A stretch of 64,000 bases of DNA from Boothiomyces macroporosus (lineage: Eukaryota > Chytridiomycota > Chytridiomycetes > Rhizophydiales > Terramycetaceae), in assembly GCA_027604185.1 (NCBI GenBank), contig JADGKB010000014.1, forward strand, positions 143,665 to 207,664, given 5' to 3'. A model generated the notes under the pieces. It saw nothing but the letters and a program-made list of their open reading frames with translations. It was not told the DNA's origin and searched no databases. This document shows, piece after piece, positions 55,140 to 64,000 of the stretch (positions are counted from its first letter, which is position 1; every line of letters begins with the position of its first letter). Both the position numbers and the translations under genes were made by a program.

Positions 55140-55496
55140 CCACAAAAAAATGAAAAAAAGACAACTCGAACTGCTGGTTATAAACAAGTTTGCTCAAGTC
55201 ATGTTTATTCGGCCAAGAGTAGATTGGCTCTAAGGCTTAGGAAGGTATTGCGGCTAGGGGAATTTGATGGAATAGTAAAATATCTGACTGAGAACACAAT
55301 TACGGGATCACTTTGTACAAGAGACTGTTTTCACAGGCGATACATCTTTGACAGATATTAGTATCTTTATCTGTCAAAGATGTATCTGACATATTAGTAT
55401 CTCTAAAGAAATTGAAACTGGGGCTGGTACAAAGAGGTTTACGTGGCAAAGTCAAGCCCCACAGAGTTAAATTGGCGCAATATACCCAAAGTCCAT
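55140..55496. other. divergent intergenic region with hairpin
   Basis: 357 bp between the phosphatase and ankyrin genes. Its main feature is the perfect inverted repeat at 55339-55386. Confidence 0.5.
55339..55386. repeat. perfect 19-bp inverted repeat, 10-nt loop
   Basis: Left arm 55339-55357 (GATACATCTTTGACAGATA) and right arm 55368-55386 are exact reverse complements around a 10-nt loop. A partial direct repeat (ATATTAGTATCT) follows after the right arm. It lies 110 bp before the ankyrin gene ATG. It could be a cruciform or RNA hairpin, a dimeric binding site, or a tiny mobile-element footprint; no protein partner can be named. Confidence 0.85.
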
Positions 55497-56411
55497 ATGG
55501 AACTATTTGAAGCTTGCAAGAATGGCGACGTGGCAAGACTGGAATCGCTGCTAGACGCAAAGTCACTCTCTAGATACCAAACAAGGCTGAATTTCCTGAC
55601 TGTTTGTTTTACTTATTCGGCATTCATAATATCTACTCCGATAATCGCGAATGTAGTCGTGATATGTGTGATCTTTGGATTATACTATTACCTGAACCAA
55701 GATATTGTAAACAAGGCTACTCCGACTGGAGACACACTCCTGCACTTTGCTTGCTCAAGAGGCCATTTGGCTTGTTGTAAACTATTAGTCGAAAGAGGAG
55801 CCAAATTGGATGCAGTTTCAAAGACAGGGTTTTCTCCATTGGCACTTGCTATTACCACACAAAACAACATTGCGATAATCGAGTATCTAATTGAAAAGGG
55901 AAGTGATGTGAATTATCAATGTATGGGGCTATCTCCACTAGCGATAGCTGTGCTGTCAAAGAAGCCGGCGTTGGTTGATTTGCTGTTAAAGAAAGGAGGA
56001 GATATTGATGCAACAAATGTTGATGGCTACTCTATTCTCCATTTTGCGATCATCAGGGAAAACTATGACTTGGCTTTGCATTTGATATCCAGAGGTGCAA
56101 ATATTGATACATGCAACAAGTATGGTACCTGGGCAATGGACGATGTGTTGACTGAAAAGATTGATTTGATAGATAAAGCAGTAGCAAAGCAGAAACTAAA
56201 GAAAAAGCAGTGCCAAAATCTTGTGCTAGCAAGACAGACCGTTAGAATGCTGGGGCTACCAACGGAGTTGCAAATATTGGTACTTGAAAAAATGTGCAGT
56301 GAATTGGACCGAAACGAAATGGAAGCAGTAACGAAATCTATAGGCAAACCGCTAAAGTTCTCTAAAAAATTCACATCTGCGGAGTTTTTAAGATCCTTGG
56401 CATGGGAATAA
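55497..56411 (+). CDS. ankyrin-repeat membrane protein with F-box-like tail
   Basis: 304 residues, intronless. MELFEACKNGDVARLESLLD opens a first ankyrin-like unit, then a hydrophobic stretch (FIISTPIIANVVVICVIFGL), then four ankyrin repeats (GDTLLHFACSRGHLACCKLL; GFSPLALAITTQNNIAIIEY; LSPLAIAVLSKKPALVDLLL; GYSILHFAIIRENYDLALHL). The end reads LGLPTELQILVLEKMCSELD, an F-box-like helix pair as in ASB or F-box adaptors. The upstream GTG at 55443 is rejected in favour of ATG 55497. A role in protein turnover is possible but not shown. Confidence 0.85.
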   Translation: MELFEACKNGDVARLESLLDAKSLSRYQTRLNFLTVCFTYSAFIISTPIIANVVVICVIFGLYYYLNQDIVNKATPTGDTLLHFACSRGHLACCKLLVERGAKLDAVSKTGFSPLALAITTQNNIAIIEYLIEKGSDVNYQCMGLSPLAIAVLSKKPALVDLLLKKGGDIDATNVDGYSILHFAIIRENYDLALHLISRGANIDTCNKYGTWAMDDVLTEKIDLIDKAVAKQKLKKKQCQNLVLARQTVRMLGLPTELQILVLEKMCSELDRNEMEAVTKSIGKPLKFSKKFTSAEFLRSLAWE

Positions 56412-56652
56412 AGAATATCTGCGGCTTTTGTGTTATTCATTATGCATGAAATGTGCTTTTCAGGGCACCCAAAATAGAATATCACACTCACTGCGAGTCT
56501 GTAATCTAAAGGCAGCAGGCAGACAGTTTTTTGCTCTTGCGGGGTAATAATGCTAGAAACTGACCGGAGTTTCGTCGGGCAACCTGAAACATGTGCCGTT
56601 GATCTCAAAAAGGTAAACGAAAAAGGTTCCTTTCCAAATAAAAGCAGCAAGT

Positions 56653-57522
56653 ATGAAGGCCTCCAGCATGAAGTTTCACAACCCAAACGTAAGTTGGAAA
56701 TCCATTTTCCGCAACAGGAAAATCAAGGATCACCCAGCTACCCAGGTTTCAATCCACTACCCTCGACTGTTTTTCTACTCCTTGTTGCTCTCTATACCAC
56801 TCATAGTATCTATTTGCTTAGTATTTCTTCAAGATATTTACCATACGAATGGACAAAGGAACATTGCTTCTCAAGGTGCAGCATTTGATTACACATTCGG
56901 AGCTTTCTGGTTCTCTTACCGATTTGTTGATATTGACAGCACAGAAATTATTTATGAATACGGCACTGATTGGCACACTTTTTCCTATATTGATTACTGC
57001 AAATCAGTTAGTTTTGCTAGCTCAATGACTGCGGGCCCTATAATTGATACCAACTTCTTTTGCGACAGCAAGATTTGGAAGATTGTTCAAGTGCTACAAG
57101 GCCTGGCATGTTTCTTTGGCATCGTGTTCCTCATTGTACTGTTGGATAACATCAAAGTATGGTCCGGGTACTCTTGGCTGTTTAGAAAACTGGATTTGTC
57201 AAACAGCAAAGTCAGAATTGTCCGCCGACTGTTTAAATTCTTTATCATTGTAAATGTGATTGGGCATCTGGTATCGCAAGCAATTTCACTGTACCTGATA
57301 TTCCAAATCAAACAGCAAAACATGATTGCCTTTCCAGCGATCCAAAGTTTCTATTTTGGAACATATTTTGCTGGGCTAACTGTGGTTGTTGATTTGGTAT
57401 TCATTCTACTGTTTAGCATGTTTGATCAGCTGCTATTCTTTCACCAACCGTATCCTGATGACCATGAAATCCATCAAGCGCCATGGCCAAAACACACTCT
57501 CGATACAAAAAACGTTGCGTAA
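56653..57522 (+). CDS. claudin/SUR7-like four-pass membrane protein, copy 1
   Basis: 289 residues, intronless. A basic cytoplasmic N-terminus, TM1 (LFFYSLLLSIPLIVSICLVF), a long outer loop and three further membrane segments. The loop shares with the next gene the pattern FDYxxxxxxFxYRxV, TDWxTF, a Cys and IIDxNFFC; two conserved cysteines could form the loop disulfide seen in claudin-like proteins. The start may be 56653 or the second ATG at 56668. The family is not recognised beyond topology. An overlapping ORF (56550-56888) in another frame is a shadow. Confidence 0.75.
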   Translation: MKASSMKFHNPNVSWKSIFRNRKIKDHPATQVSIHYPRLFFYSLLLSIPLIVSICLVFLQDIYHTNGQRNIASQGAAFDYTFGAFWFSYRFVDIDSTEIIYEYGTDWHTFSYIDYCKSVSFASSMTAGPIIDTNFFCDSKIWKIVQVLQGLACFFGIVFLIVLLDNIKVWSGYSWLFRKLDLSNSKVRIVRRLFKFFIIVNVIGHLVSQAISLYLIFQIKQQNMIAFPAIQSFYFGTYFAGLTVVVDLVFILLFSMFDQLLFFHQPYPDDHEIHQAPWPKHTLDTKNVA

Positions 57523-57867
57523 TATATTTTAGATTATCCGCTTTTTAATATGTCATGTATAATAGTAGTCAAATAAGGATATCGATAAAAATGTAATACC
57601 CCGTCATTTAATGTCAAGCAAATTATTTCTGTATTTTCACATGTCAATATTTTCTACCCGAAAGAACACTCTTTGTTTACAAAAGAGAGAAAACCCAAGC
57701 TACGGCGGCAGAGTGTGTAAATAACATGAACCTAAATCATCACGCAAACCCGCCGGCTATCTCCCAGCTACTTTTCGTAATAATGATAATTTGATGAAAC
57801 GTTCTGACGGTGAACGGTCCACGATAAGATTTTTGTTATTTAAACCGCCAAAACCGTTTTTTCCATC
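57523..57867. other. intergenic, 345 bp
   Basis: Between the two claudin-like genes. Only the TATA-like box at 57837 stands out. Confidence 0.4.
57837..57844 (+). promoter_or_regulatory. TATA-like box of claudin-like copy 2
   Basis: TATTTAAA begins 31 bp before the ATG at 57868, the spacing seen at other genes here. Confidence 0.45.
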
Positions 57868-58572
57868 ATGACAAGATCTACTGATATCCCTCGAGTACTG
57901 TTTTACTTTGCGCTGCTATTCATACCAACACTTGTATCTACCATTGTATATCTCACGCCATTTGTTCTTGAAGCTTCTAATGTATCTGCCATCCAATACA
58001 ATGACGCTTCCTTTGATTATCAATTATCGTTCATGTATTTTAGGTACAAGATGGTCTCTACTCCAGACCCAGTCAATTATGTTTACCCCACTGATTGGCA
58101 GACTTTGACATTTGATCAGACGTGTCAAACCATTCAATTTGGCACTGATACTTCCCCTGGTGAAATCATTGATGCAAACTTTTTCTGTAGCAAAACTGTA
58201 TGGCAAACTAGCTCTTTCTTGTATTTGATTGGCTTATGTTTTGCCTGGGTTTCTGTTGTTTTGTATGGGGTAATGTTTGCAATGTGGAAAAACCATCCGT
58301 TGAAACTCAAGTATGCGATTATTACGTTCGCTTTATTCCATTTGCTTTTTCAAAACATTTCTATTTGGACCATTTTCTATGTAGTCACTGCCAGCATCAT
58401 CCAATGGCCCAACCATGTATCGTTTGGCTACGGATACTTGCTGTCAGCGGGAATTCTAGTCTTGGAATTCCTTTTCCTGATCCTGTACGCTATTTTTGAA
58501 AGGCAGATATTTTTGGAATATTCATCGAGCTTGGAAAACTTGAAACCCCCCAATATATTTTTTCCCACTTGA
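57868..58572 (+). CDS. claudin/SUR7-like four-pass membrane protein, copy 2
   Basis: 234 residues, intronless. Paralogue of the preceding gene: TM1 (VLFYFALLFIPTLVSTIVYL), outer loop with FDYQLSFMYFRYKMV, PTDWQTLTFDQTC and EIIDANFFC, then three membrane segments. Shorter N- and C-termini than copy 1. Its stop is only 16 bp before the ATG of the SDHAF4 gene on the same strand, so the two may share one transcript. Confidence 0.78.
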   Translation: MTRSTDIPRVLFYFALLFIPTLVSTIVYLTPFVLEASNVSAIQYNDASFDYQLSFMYFRYKMVSTPDPVNYVYPTDWQTLTFDQTCQTIQFGTDTSPGEIIDANFFCSKTVWQTSSFLYLIGLCFAWVSVVLYGVMFAMWKNHPLKLKYAIITFALFHLLFQNISIWTIFYVVTASIIQWPNHVSFGYGYLLSAGILVLEFLFLILYAIFERQIFLEYSSSLENLKPPNIFFPT

Positions 58573-58588
58573 ATTTTTCCCAAAGATA

Positions 58589-58885
58589 ATGCTCAAGCGA
58601 TTTGCAAGACAGTTACATTCAGCCAGATTTGTATTATACCAACCAAAGGAAGGACCAATTCCACTAGGAAACAAGAAGGAACAACAAGAATTTATGGACT
58701 TGCTAAAGAATAATCAAAAACGGATTGAAGAAGAGAGCAACCAAAAACATCCAGATCACCTTGAACAAAAACCGCTTTTTGAAGGCGACCAGAATCCTAT
58801 CACTGGGGAAGTAAATGGACCCAAAGGTGCTGAACCAACCAGGTATGGGGACTGGGAAAAGAATGGAAGAGTATATGACTTTTAA
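58589..58885 (+). CDS. SDHAF4: succinate dehydrogenase assembly factor 4
   Basis: 98 residues, intronless. The start MLKRFARQLHSARFVLYQPK is a good mitochondrial presequence. The C-terminal signature NPITGEVNGPKGAEPTRYGD followed by WEKNGRVYDF is the SDHAF4/Sdh8 (DUF1674) motif. The factor binds the flavinylated Sdh1 subunit in the mitochondrial matrix and aids complex II assembly. The length is normal for the family. Confidence 0.95.
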   Translation: MLKRFARQLHSARFVLYQPKEGPIPLGNKKEQQEFMDLLKNNQKRIEEESNQKHPDHLEQKPLFEGDQNPITGEVNGPKGAEPTRYGDWEKNGRVYDF

Positions 58886-59123
58886 TATAACGAATAAACT
58901 GATTGACAATTACTACTATCCCGCTTTATTGATATACTTTTCGCAAAGTTCAACGTGTCAAACTAAAAGCGTTCATAATCACTCTTAAAGCAAAGCGCTC
59001 CGGGTTCTATCCAGCAAATGTGAATTTGAAAACTTAATCCGACGTTGGGAGATTTCTTGAGTTTTTTGAGCAACCCAATTTGAAGGTGACATCAGCGTAT
59101 AATTTTATCAAGAATTTCTTTAT

Positions 59124-59976
59124 ATGGCGACAGCATTAAATCTCGCATCTGTTACTGGCAAGATTTCCATAGTATCCACAGTGGGCACTTTGCTAGTAAA
59201 CGCCTATGTCCTGTACGTTATCATCAGAAACGATGTTGGAGCCAGTTATAAACTCAAAACTAAACTCTTGATTTTCCAGTTGCTAACTATCCCACACATG
59301 ACTGCTTACTTGCTCTACTATTTCGTATTGAACGATGTGCTCTGGTTTCATATCGGGGGATTCATGTCTTCAGTGATTTTCTACACAATCAACAGTCTTA
59401 ACCTAGAGGTATTCTTTAATTAACTAGATTTTGAGTCTGTTTAAAATTGTTAATGAAAAAATATCAGACAAGCGGATCCTGTATGCTCAAATTGCACTTG
59501 TTGTGATTTTTGTCGTTTGTTCTATTGGGCTGGTACTGCAGATTATCTGGTCTTACAGTGTACCGCATGCAGTAACATTGGTAATGTCTATTAATAGTAG
59601 TATGTACAGTATGGTGTCTTGGCCTTTTCCCTTATCACAGTGGGTTATGACAGTAACCATGATTAACATAGATGCCCAAACCTTTTACCTTACCTATGTA
59701 GTCTACAATTTCAAAAAGGTTACGGCAAAGATATCCATTTCAAAACAACTGCGAAAATCCATCTTGATGTGCTTTATACTGGTGCTTTGCGATTGGGTTG
59801 GGATTGGTTTGTATACCTACAACATCATTGGAAACCCGGTTGATTCTACGTTTTTGCTGTCTGCATGTGTCGCTAATCTTCATGCGTCAATTATGGTGAT
59901 TGTGTTTATCCATCTCAAGGATTTGTTGTTCCTTGGGAGGAATGAAAAAACCAGTTCTCAAGCAAACATGATTTGA
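59124..59976 (+). CDS. seven-pass membrane protein, distant member of family 2
   Basis: 277 residues over two exons. Start MATALNLASVTGKISIVSTV. The single 19-nt intron (59409-59427, phase 0) joins SLNLE to ILSLFKIVNEKIS. That junction resembles LINLQTLGLFCVLDSRIT of family 2, and the length and hydrophobic pattern agree, so I place it as an outlying member. Its intron is at a different position from the array copies at 17.8-21.9 kb. Function unknown. Confidence 0.8.
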
Positions 59977-60053
59977 ACAAAATTAGGTTACATTGTTCAT
60001 TGGTATTTCTGCAAACGCGTAAATAAAAGGGATATTTCAAACACAATATATTT

Positions 60054-62944
60054 TTATAGGCCATAAACTTCTTTCATTCCTCTTTGCATATTTTCAGGGA
60101 AACTAGACACCATGACTGCCCATTGTTCGCCCATAGCATCTTTAAACATTACAAAAATCTGCGTTAATAACAATTACTTGATGGAAAGTAGCGTGCAGTT
60201 GTGGGTGACTGCGAATATTTGACCATTTCAGTACGCTATCCGTGTAAGTCTGGAAGTGTGGTAAAAGCGCATTTGGATTTTGTTGAATCACTTGACAAAT
60301 TCCCATAAAGGCGCTGGCTTTTTCTTGGTTATCGTGAACCAAAGCCAACTGCATACACCTAATATTAATTGAGATTACCATCTGCCGACAAATGTTTCTA
60401 AATGTGGGGCAACTAATTGCGGACAGCTGTACCCCAGACGGCCAACAGTTATCGCAGCGTTTTCTGTAAGTGATCTATGAGTATTAGCAGTCAGCAGAAA
60501 AGGAATCAATTTTGAAAGTAGCGGGTTTACAAATGGCTCCATGTGATTTCCATATTTGATAGAGATTTCACCGGCAGACCATGCTGCGTTATTCATCGCA
60601 GAGAGAACTGTACCGTCAACTGGCAAATACAAGGATTGTCCAATGATTTCAAAAATTTCTGGTAAATGGGGCACGAGTGTTTGGAAGCACGCAGAACACA
60701 AGTCACCAATGAGGGCAAAGGTACTAGAACGGACATCAGGGGTTTCGTCTTTACCAGTGATCTTTAGTATTGGAATCAATGTTGGCTCTTGACCTCCAAC
60801 AACAAATTGCTCGCACTCTGGCCCCAATCCTTGTACTATTCCAGAAATCAAATCTAATGAAACAATAATGAAATCCTTGTCTGGGATTTCCAACTGTGGG
60901 TTTTGCTTGTAATTCTAAAATTAAGAAACTAGTACTTGAATAGCCATCAAGTTGTGCTTGATCATATTCAGACATCTTTCCCACACCGGACCAGCATATG
61001 GCAAAAAGGCTGGTCCAAGTGCGTTGGCAATGGAGGACAAGCATTCAAAAAGTGGGAAAATGTCATAATTGTCATCAGCTAAATGCTGCCATTTTGCAAT
61101 CAATAGTGGCATAAATCTGTCCATGTATGGAACCAATTCTTCACCGACAAACTCTGCTAAAATTCCAAACGCATCATACAATACCAGTAAATTCTTTTTT
61201 TGATATACTTGAAAGCATTTTACAATGGTATCTATAATTGGATTGAGGTATGGTGCCAAGGATTCACGAGCTTCTTCTTCCAGAGTAGCTAATGCGCTAC
61301 ATCCAGCCTTTTGTACTTCCTTGTTGTTGTCCAGACACATTTGTAAAAATCCTTGCAACACAGGCAACATATATTTGTGGTGATGTTCTTGCAAGCTGGT
61401 ATTGTTTTCAATTGGATTATTTGGATTGGCCATCCATGCAGCGTATCTCCCCAAAGTCCAGCAAGTAATAGAGCGAACCAGTGGTTTTTCGTGGGTAATA
61501 AAAGACACTAAATGAGGGATTAACATTGGCAAATGCGGCTCCATTCCTCTTTCACATCCTTGAGCTATAGCTCCAAGAGCCAGTATCCCAGCTTCCAATG
61601 TTTCCCATTCTTGGGACTGCAACATTTGGTTTATTCCTGGCAACAAATCAGGAAGCAAATCATCATTAAACACGGTAGATAATACATCAAGTGCAGCAGC
61701 AGAACATTTTCGCAGGTTCCAATCCTCACCAAAGTCATCATCGAAATCGCTGTCGTCGTCATCATCGTCATCTTCTTCAGGTTCATGATCTCCTTCTAGT
61801 TCATGGTTCTTTTGTTTGTGGAATCTAGGTTTAATGTCTTCATCTCTATCCGCAACTCTTGCATCAATTTGCTTCAATTCAAGCATTTCAATTTCATCCT
61901 CAGAGTAAACCATACCCTTTAGCAAAACTGGCAATATTCTTGGCAAGAATGGTTGAATATGGACATGCAATACTTTTTGTTCAGAAAGGACAAGCCAAAA
62001 GTCAGCAGCTTCAATTGCCAGATCCTGGTCTTCATCTTGACTGGCAAACAAAACAAAAGAAATGATTCCTAAAATGAATTAAACTTACCATCAATAACAG
62101 GAACAAGCAAATTTGGCTCGATTTCAACAATGTTGTTGAACGCATGACAAACGTGTTTTTTAACTTCTGGATCAGGGTCGTTTGTCAGTTTGCACAGCAT
62201 ATCCATAAACATTTGAATATTTTCCCACACTGCGTTTGAGCGAATAATGAGAAACTGATTCACACACTTTAAAGCAGAGGATCTTACTCTTCCGTTTGGA
62301 TTTTCCAGCTGCGGCATGATACCTGAATGAAACATGAATTACCTGTAAGTATCAAATGCACCAAAGCAACACCGCGGTTTTCAATTTTGTCTGCAGCGTC
62401 TTCACAAATCTTTTCCAGAGCGTCTAAATTAACTAGGAAATACCTAGATTAAGAATTTCAAATACTGAAACTTCCATGAATCGTTTGTGGATTTTTCAAG
62501 AGTTCCAACAGCAAGGGAATGATTTCAGGCCACCGTTCAATTTCAACACACAAAACGGTTGAAATAATACTACCCGCAATGTTTTGGATTTGCTTGGAAG
62601 GGTCCGAAAGGGCATTCACAATCGCCGCCTATTAAATATAAACAGAAAAAAGTACCTTTGCGTAATCGAGAATCGAATTGTCTAAGCGCAACCAAGTCGA
62701 TTTGAGGGAATTTTTCAGATTGATTCCAGCAATAAATCTAATAGTTTCTGGAACTTCTTTGTTTGAGAGAATAAATGAGAGATAATTGTTATATTCCGGG
62801 ATTTGCTGGTATTGTTCTAATTGCTTTGGTCAAATAATTTGTTACTTTGAGCAACTGCTGTTGCGTCGATGAATTGCCCGTGGTTGCAGAGTGGAGCAGT
62901 TGAATGAGGGTCTGTAATTCTGTTTGGTTTGGTTGCCACGACAT
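60054..62944 (-). CDS. TNPO1: transportin (importin beta-2, Kap104)
   Basis: 899 residues over nine exons, the normal length for transportin. HEAT repeats run throughout; an acidic loop (residues with DDDDDDSDFDDDFGEDWNLR) followed by CSAAALDVLS is diagnostic, as is the C-terminal FKDAMGEQWAVMVSSFPENM. It carries PY-NLS cargoes such as hnRNPs into the nucleus and is released by Ran-GTP. Introns in transcript order: 62824-62845, 62629-62655 (27 nt), 62424-62465 (42 nt, divisible into 22 + 20), 62324-62343, 62069-62088, 60915-60935, 60359-60378, 60159-60177. All splices restore transportin-like sequence and the coding length divides by three. ATG at 62942-62944. Confidence 0.95.
62424..62465 (-). 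other. double intron (22 + 20 nt) in transportin
   Basis: IHGSF must join NALEKICEDAADKIEN, which removes 42 nt. The stretch is a 22-nt unit (62444-62465: GTATTT..CTTAATCTAG) directly followed by a 20-nt unit (62424-62443: GTATTTCCTAGTTAATTTAG). Both halves carry full donor, branch-like and acceptor signals. Confidence 0.75.
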
Positions 62945-63653
62945 TGGCGATTTGTTTTTTTAATTTTTTTTAAAAAATGCTCGACTTTTTTTGTGCGTGA
63001 TTGCCTTGTTCAAAGAGGATCAAACCGTTGTTGACTGAGAATTTTTCATTCTCAATTCTTCGCTTTTAGTGGATTCAATTGCCTATCTTTTTTGTGAAAT
63101 TTAAAGGAGATTCCACAATGGAGAATACGAATCGCCTCTTGGGTGAATTTACTCAAAGATGTTTAATGTTGGATATGGTAGATTGAAGATGCGACTGGAA
63201 GCACGAAATCATGACGGAATCAACTGACTGAACGCAAAGATTGTTGTCAATTCTGCTTTAGGTACCACTATAATTTCTGCTTTTGGTACCATTATAAATT
63301 CTGCTTTAGGTACCGTTATAAATTCTGCTTTAGGTACCACTATAATTTCTGCCTTAGGTTACACCGTTGTTTACAAGACTTGGCTGCTTTCTTTCAAGCC
63401 TCTGAATATTTTGCAAAACAGTCAATGTAATCTTTCTAGCAGAACTTGAATCAACACTCCAATCATTCTCCTATTAATAATGTTTAAATAGATTCTTGGA
63501 CGAATATGGAATTATTAAATAAATATAGTGCGAGCTTGCTGCTATCAGTGTTTCATATTTGTTTCAATTGGGCTGGCTCGCATAGCTAAGCTGGTACCCA
63601 GGTATGGGGCGTGCAGGACAAGGTACTTGGTAGTGCTTTTTCTTTTTAACAGG
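62945..63653. other. intergenic, 709 bp, divergent, with 24-bp array
   Basis: Between transportin and the last gene. Its notable content is the tandem array at 63251-63364; no RNA gene or motif-supported ORF was seen. Confidence 0.45.
63251..63364. repeat. 24-bp tandem repeat, about 4.7 copies
   Basis: Units start at 63251, 63275, 63299 and 63323, with a partial one at 63347. The core is TTCTGCTTTAGGTACC plus an ACTATAAT-like end, with a few substitutions. Each unit holds a GGTACC palindrome and a TATAA-like core. Read from GTA to TAG, most units look like a 24-nt intron. Confidence 0.85.
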
Positions 63654-64000
63654 ATGCTTACTAGTAACCATAAAGTATTAAGATTCACAGTGACAGCATT
63701 GATAATACTGTACTTGATTTATATACTGGATTGGACTAACCTAAAGAGTGATACACAGATAGTCGAACAGGTGCAGAGCTATTCATACCCTACACCCAAT
63801 GTTGAAATTGTGCAAAGTGACAACTTTCCAGTGCTGGATGCTGACTATGTTAATCAGAATGGGCAAGTGATGATCGAGCGGACCTTGCAAGCAAATATGA
63901 CTCTGGTAAAAATTGCAGTAGATAAATCGTTGGAAAGGGAACTCAGTTTTGTTAAAGAAGCGCAGTGTGCTGCTGGCTGCCAGTTTTACTTTTCGAGTGA
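63654..64000 (+). CDS. type II membrane-anchored protein (3' partial)
   Basis: An ATG at 63654 opens a frame that runs 115 codons to the end of the window without a stop. A short basic tail (MLTSNHKVLRF) precedes one membrane segment (TVTALIILYLIYILDWTNL), then a polar lumenal-like region with two close cysteines (CAAGC). This is the layout of Golgi glycosyltransferases and other type II proteins, but no catalytic motif lies within the window. An internal GTA..CAG stretch near 63904 could be an intron; not decidable here. Confidence 0.6.
   Translation, partial: MLTSNHKVLRFTVTALIILYLIYILDWTNLKSDTQIVEQVQSYSYPTPNVEIVQSDNFPVLDADYVNQNGQVMIERTLQANMTLVKIAVDKSLERELSFVKEAQCAAGCQFYFSS

Noticed and set aside
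62945..63653. Reading the 24-bp array as coding or as a true run of spliced introns
   Set aside because: No flanking exons were found; the intron likeness is kept only as a speculative finding.
1..64000. tRNA, rRNA, CRISPR, bacterial operons or complete transposons
   Set aside because: No tRNA arm motifs, rRNA-like stretches, spaced direct-repeat arrays or transposase/polymerase domains were found. The Gag domain at 43-44 kb stands without pol or terminal repeats.

Overview
The window is nuclear DNA of a compact, AT-rich eukaryote. I read 40 protein genes on both strands, 38 complete and one cut at each end. The gene set points to a flagellated (zoosporic) early-branching fungus or fungus-relative such as a chytrid, blastoclad, rozellid or aphelid. 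It has fungal-style STR2-type cystathionine gamma-synthase, squalene synthase, a SOG2-like LRR protein and RGP1, next to genes typical of ciliated cells (CCDC40, a p25-alpha domain) and an LKB1-type kinase. The lineage assignment is inference; no rRNA or tRNA gene was seen.

The most striking property is the introns. I rebuilt 88 introns by restoring reading frames and known protein motifs. By hand count 83 of them are 19-23 nt long (22 of 19, 34 of 20, 19 of 21, 7 of 22, 1 of 23). They start GTA (rarely GTT, GTG or GTC), carry a YTRAY-like branch motif a few bases before the acceptor, and end AG. In every multi-exon gene the summed exon length is an exact multiple of three. Three longer introns (41, 42, 44 nt) each split into two abutting minimal introns. 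One 55-nt intron splits into 24 + 9 + 22 nt, and one intron is 27 nt. Some 21-nt introns have no in-frame stop and look like coding sequence.

Layout. 1-5.6 kb: tandem array of five paralogous seven-pass membrane proteins plus a four-pass protein. 5.7-12 kb: SOG2-like LRR protein, Pumilio RNA-binding protein (reverse) and LKB1-like kinase. 12.6-17.6 kb: a 1663-residue coiled-coil protein. 17.8-21.9 kb: a second tandem array of four seven-pass proteins (a distant fifth member lies at 59 kb). 22.6-25.6 kb: PAS-guanylyl cyclase. 25.8-33 kb: four intronless genes of bacterial type (methyltransferase, CoA-disulfide reductase-rhodanese, two TetX-like monooxygenases) around an intron-bearing cystathionine gamma-synthase. 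33.3-38.2 kb: TEX2/NVJ2-like lipid-transfer protein and an unknown repeat protein. 38.7-40.4 kb: three small secreted eight-cysteine proteins. 40.4-50.9 kb: squalene synthase, cysteamine dioxygenase, a retrotransposon-Gag/p25-alpha fusion, RGP1, an IQANK1-like protein and CCDC40. 51-64 kb: SH3-DH-PH-PX RhoGEF, a sphingoid-base-phosphate phosphatase, an ankyrin protein, two claudin-like proteins, SDHAF4, a seven-pass protein, transportin and the start of a membrane-anchored protein.

Packaging is tight. Convergent genes end as little as 27-77 bp apart, divergent starts lie as little as 103-145 bp apart, some same-strand neighbours almost abut (16 bp) or overlap (20 bp), several stop codons sit inside AATAAA, and TATA-like boxes lie only about 31-34 bp before the ATG.
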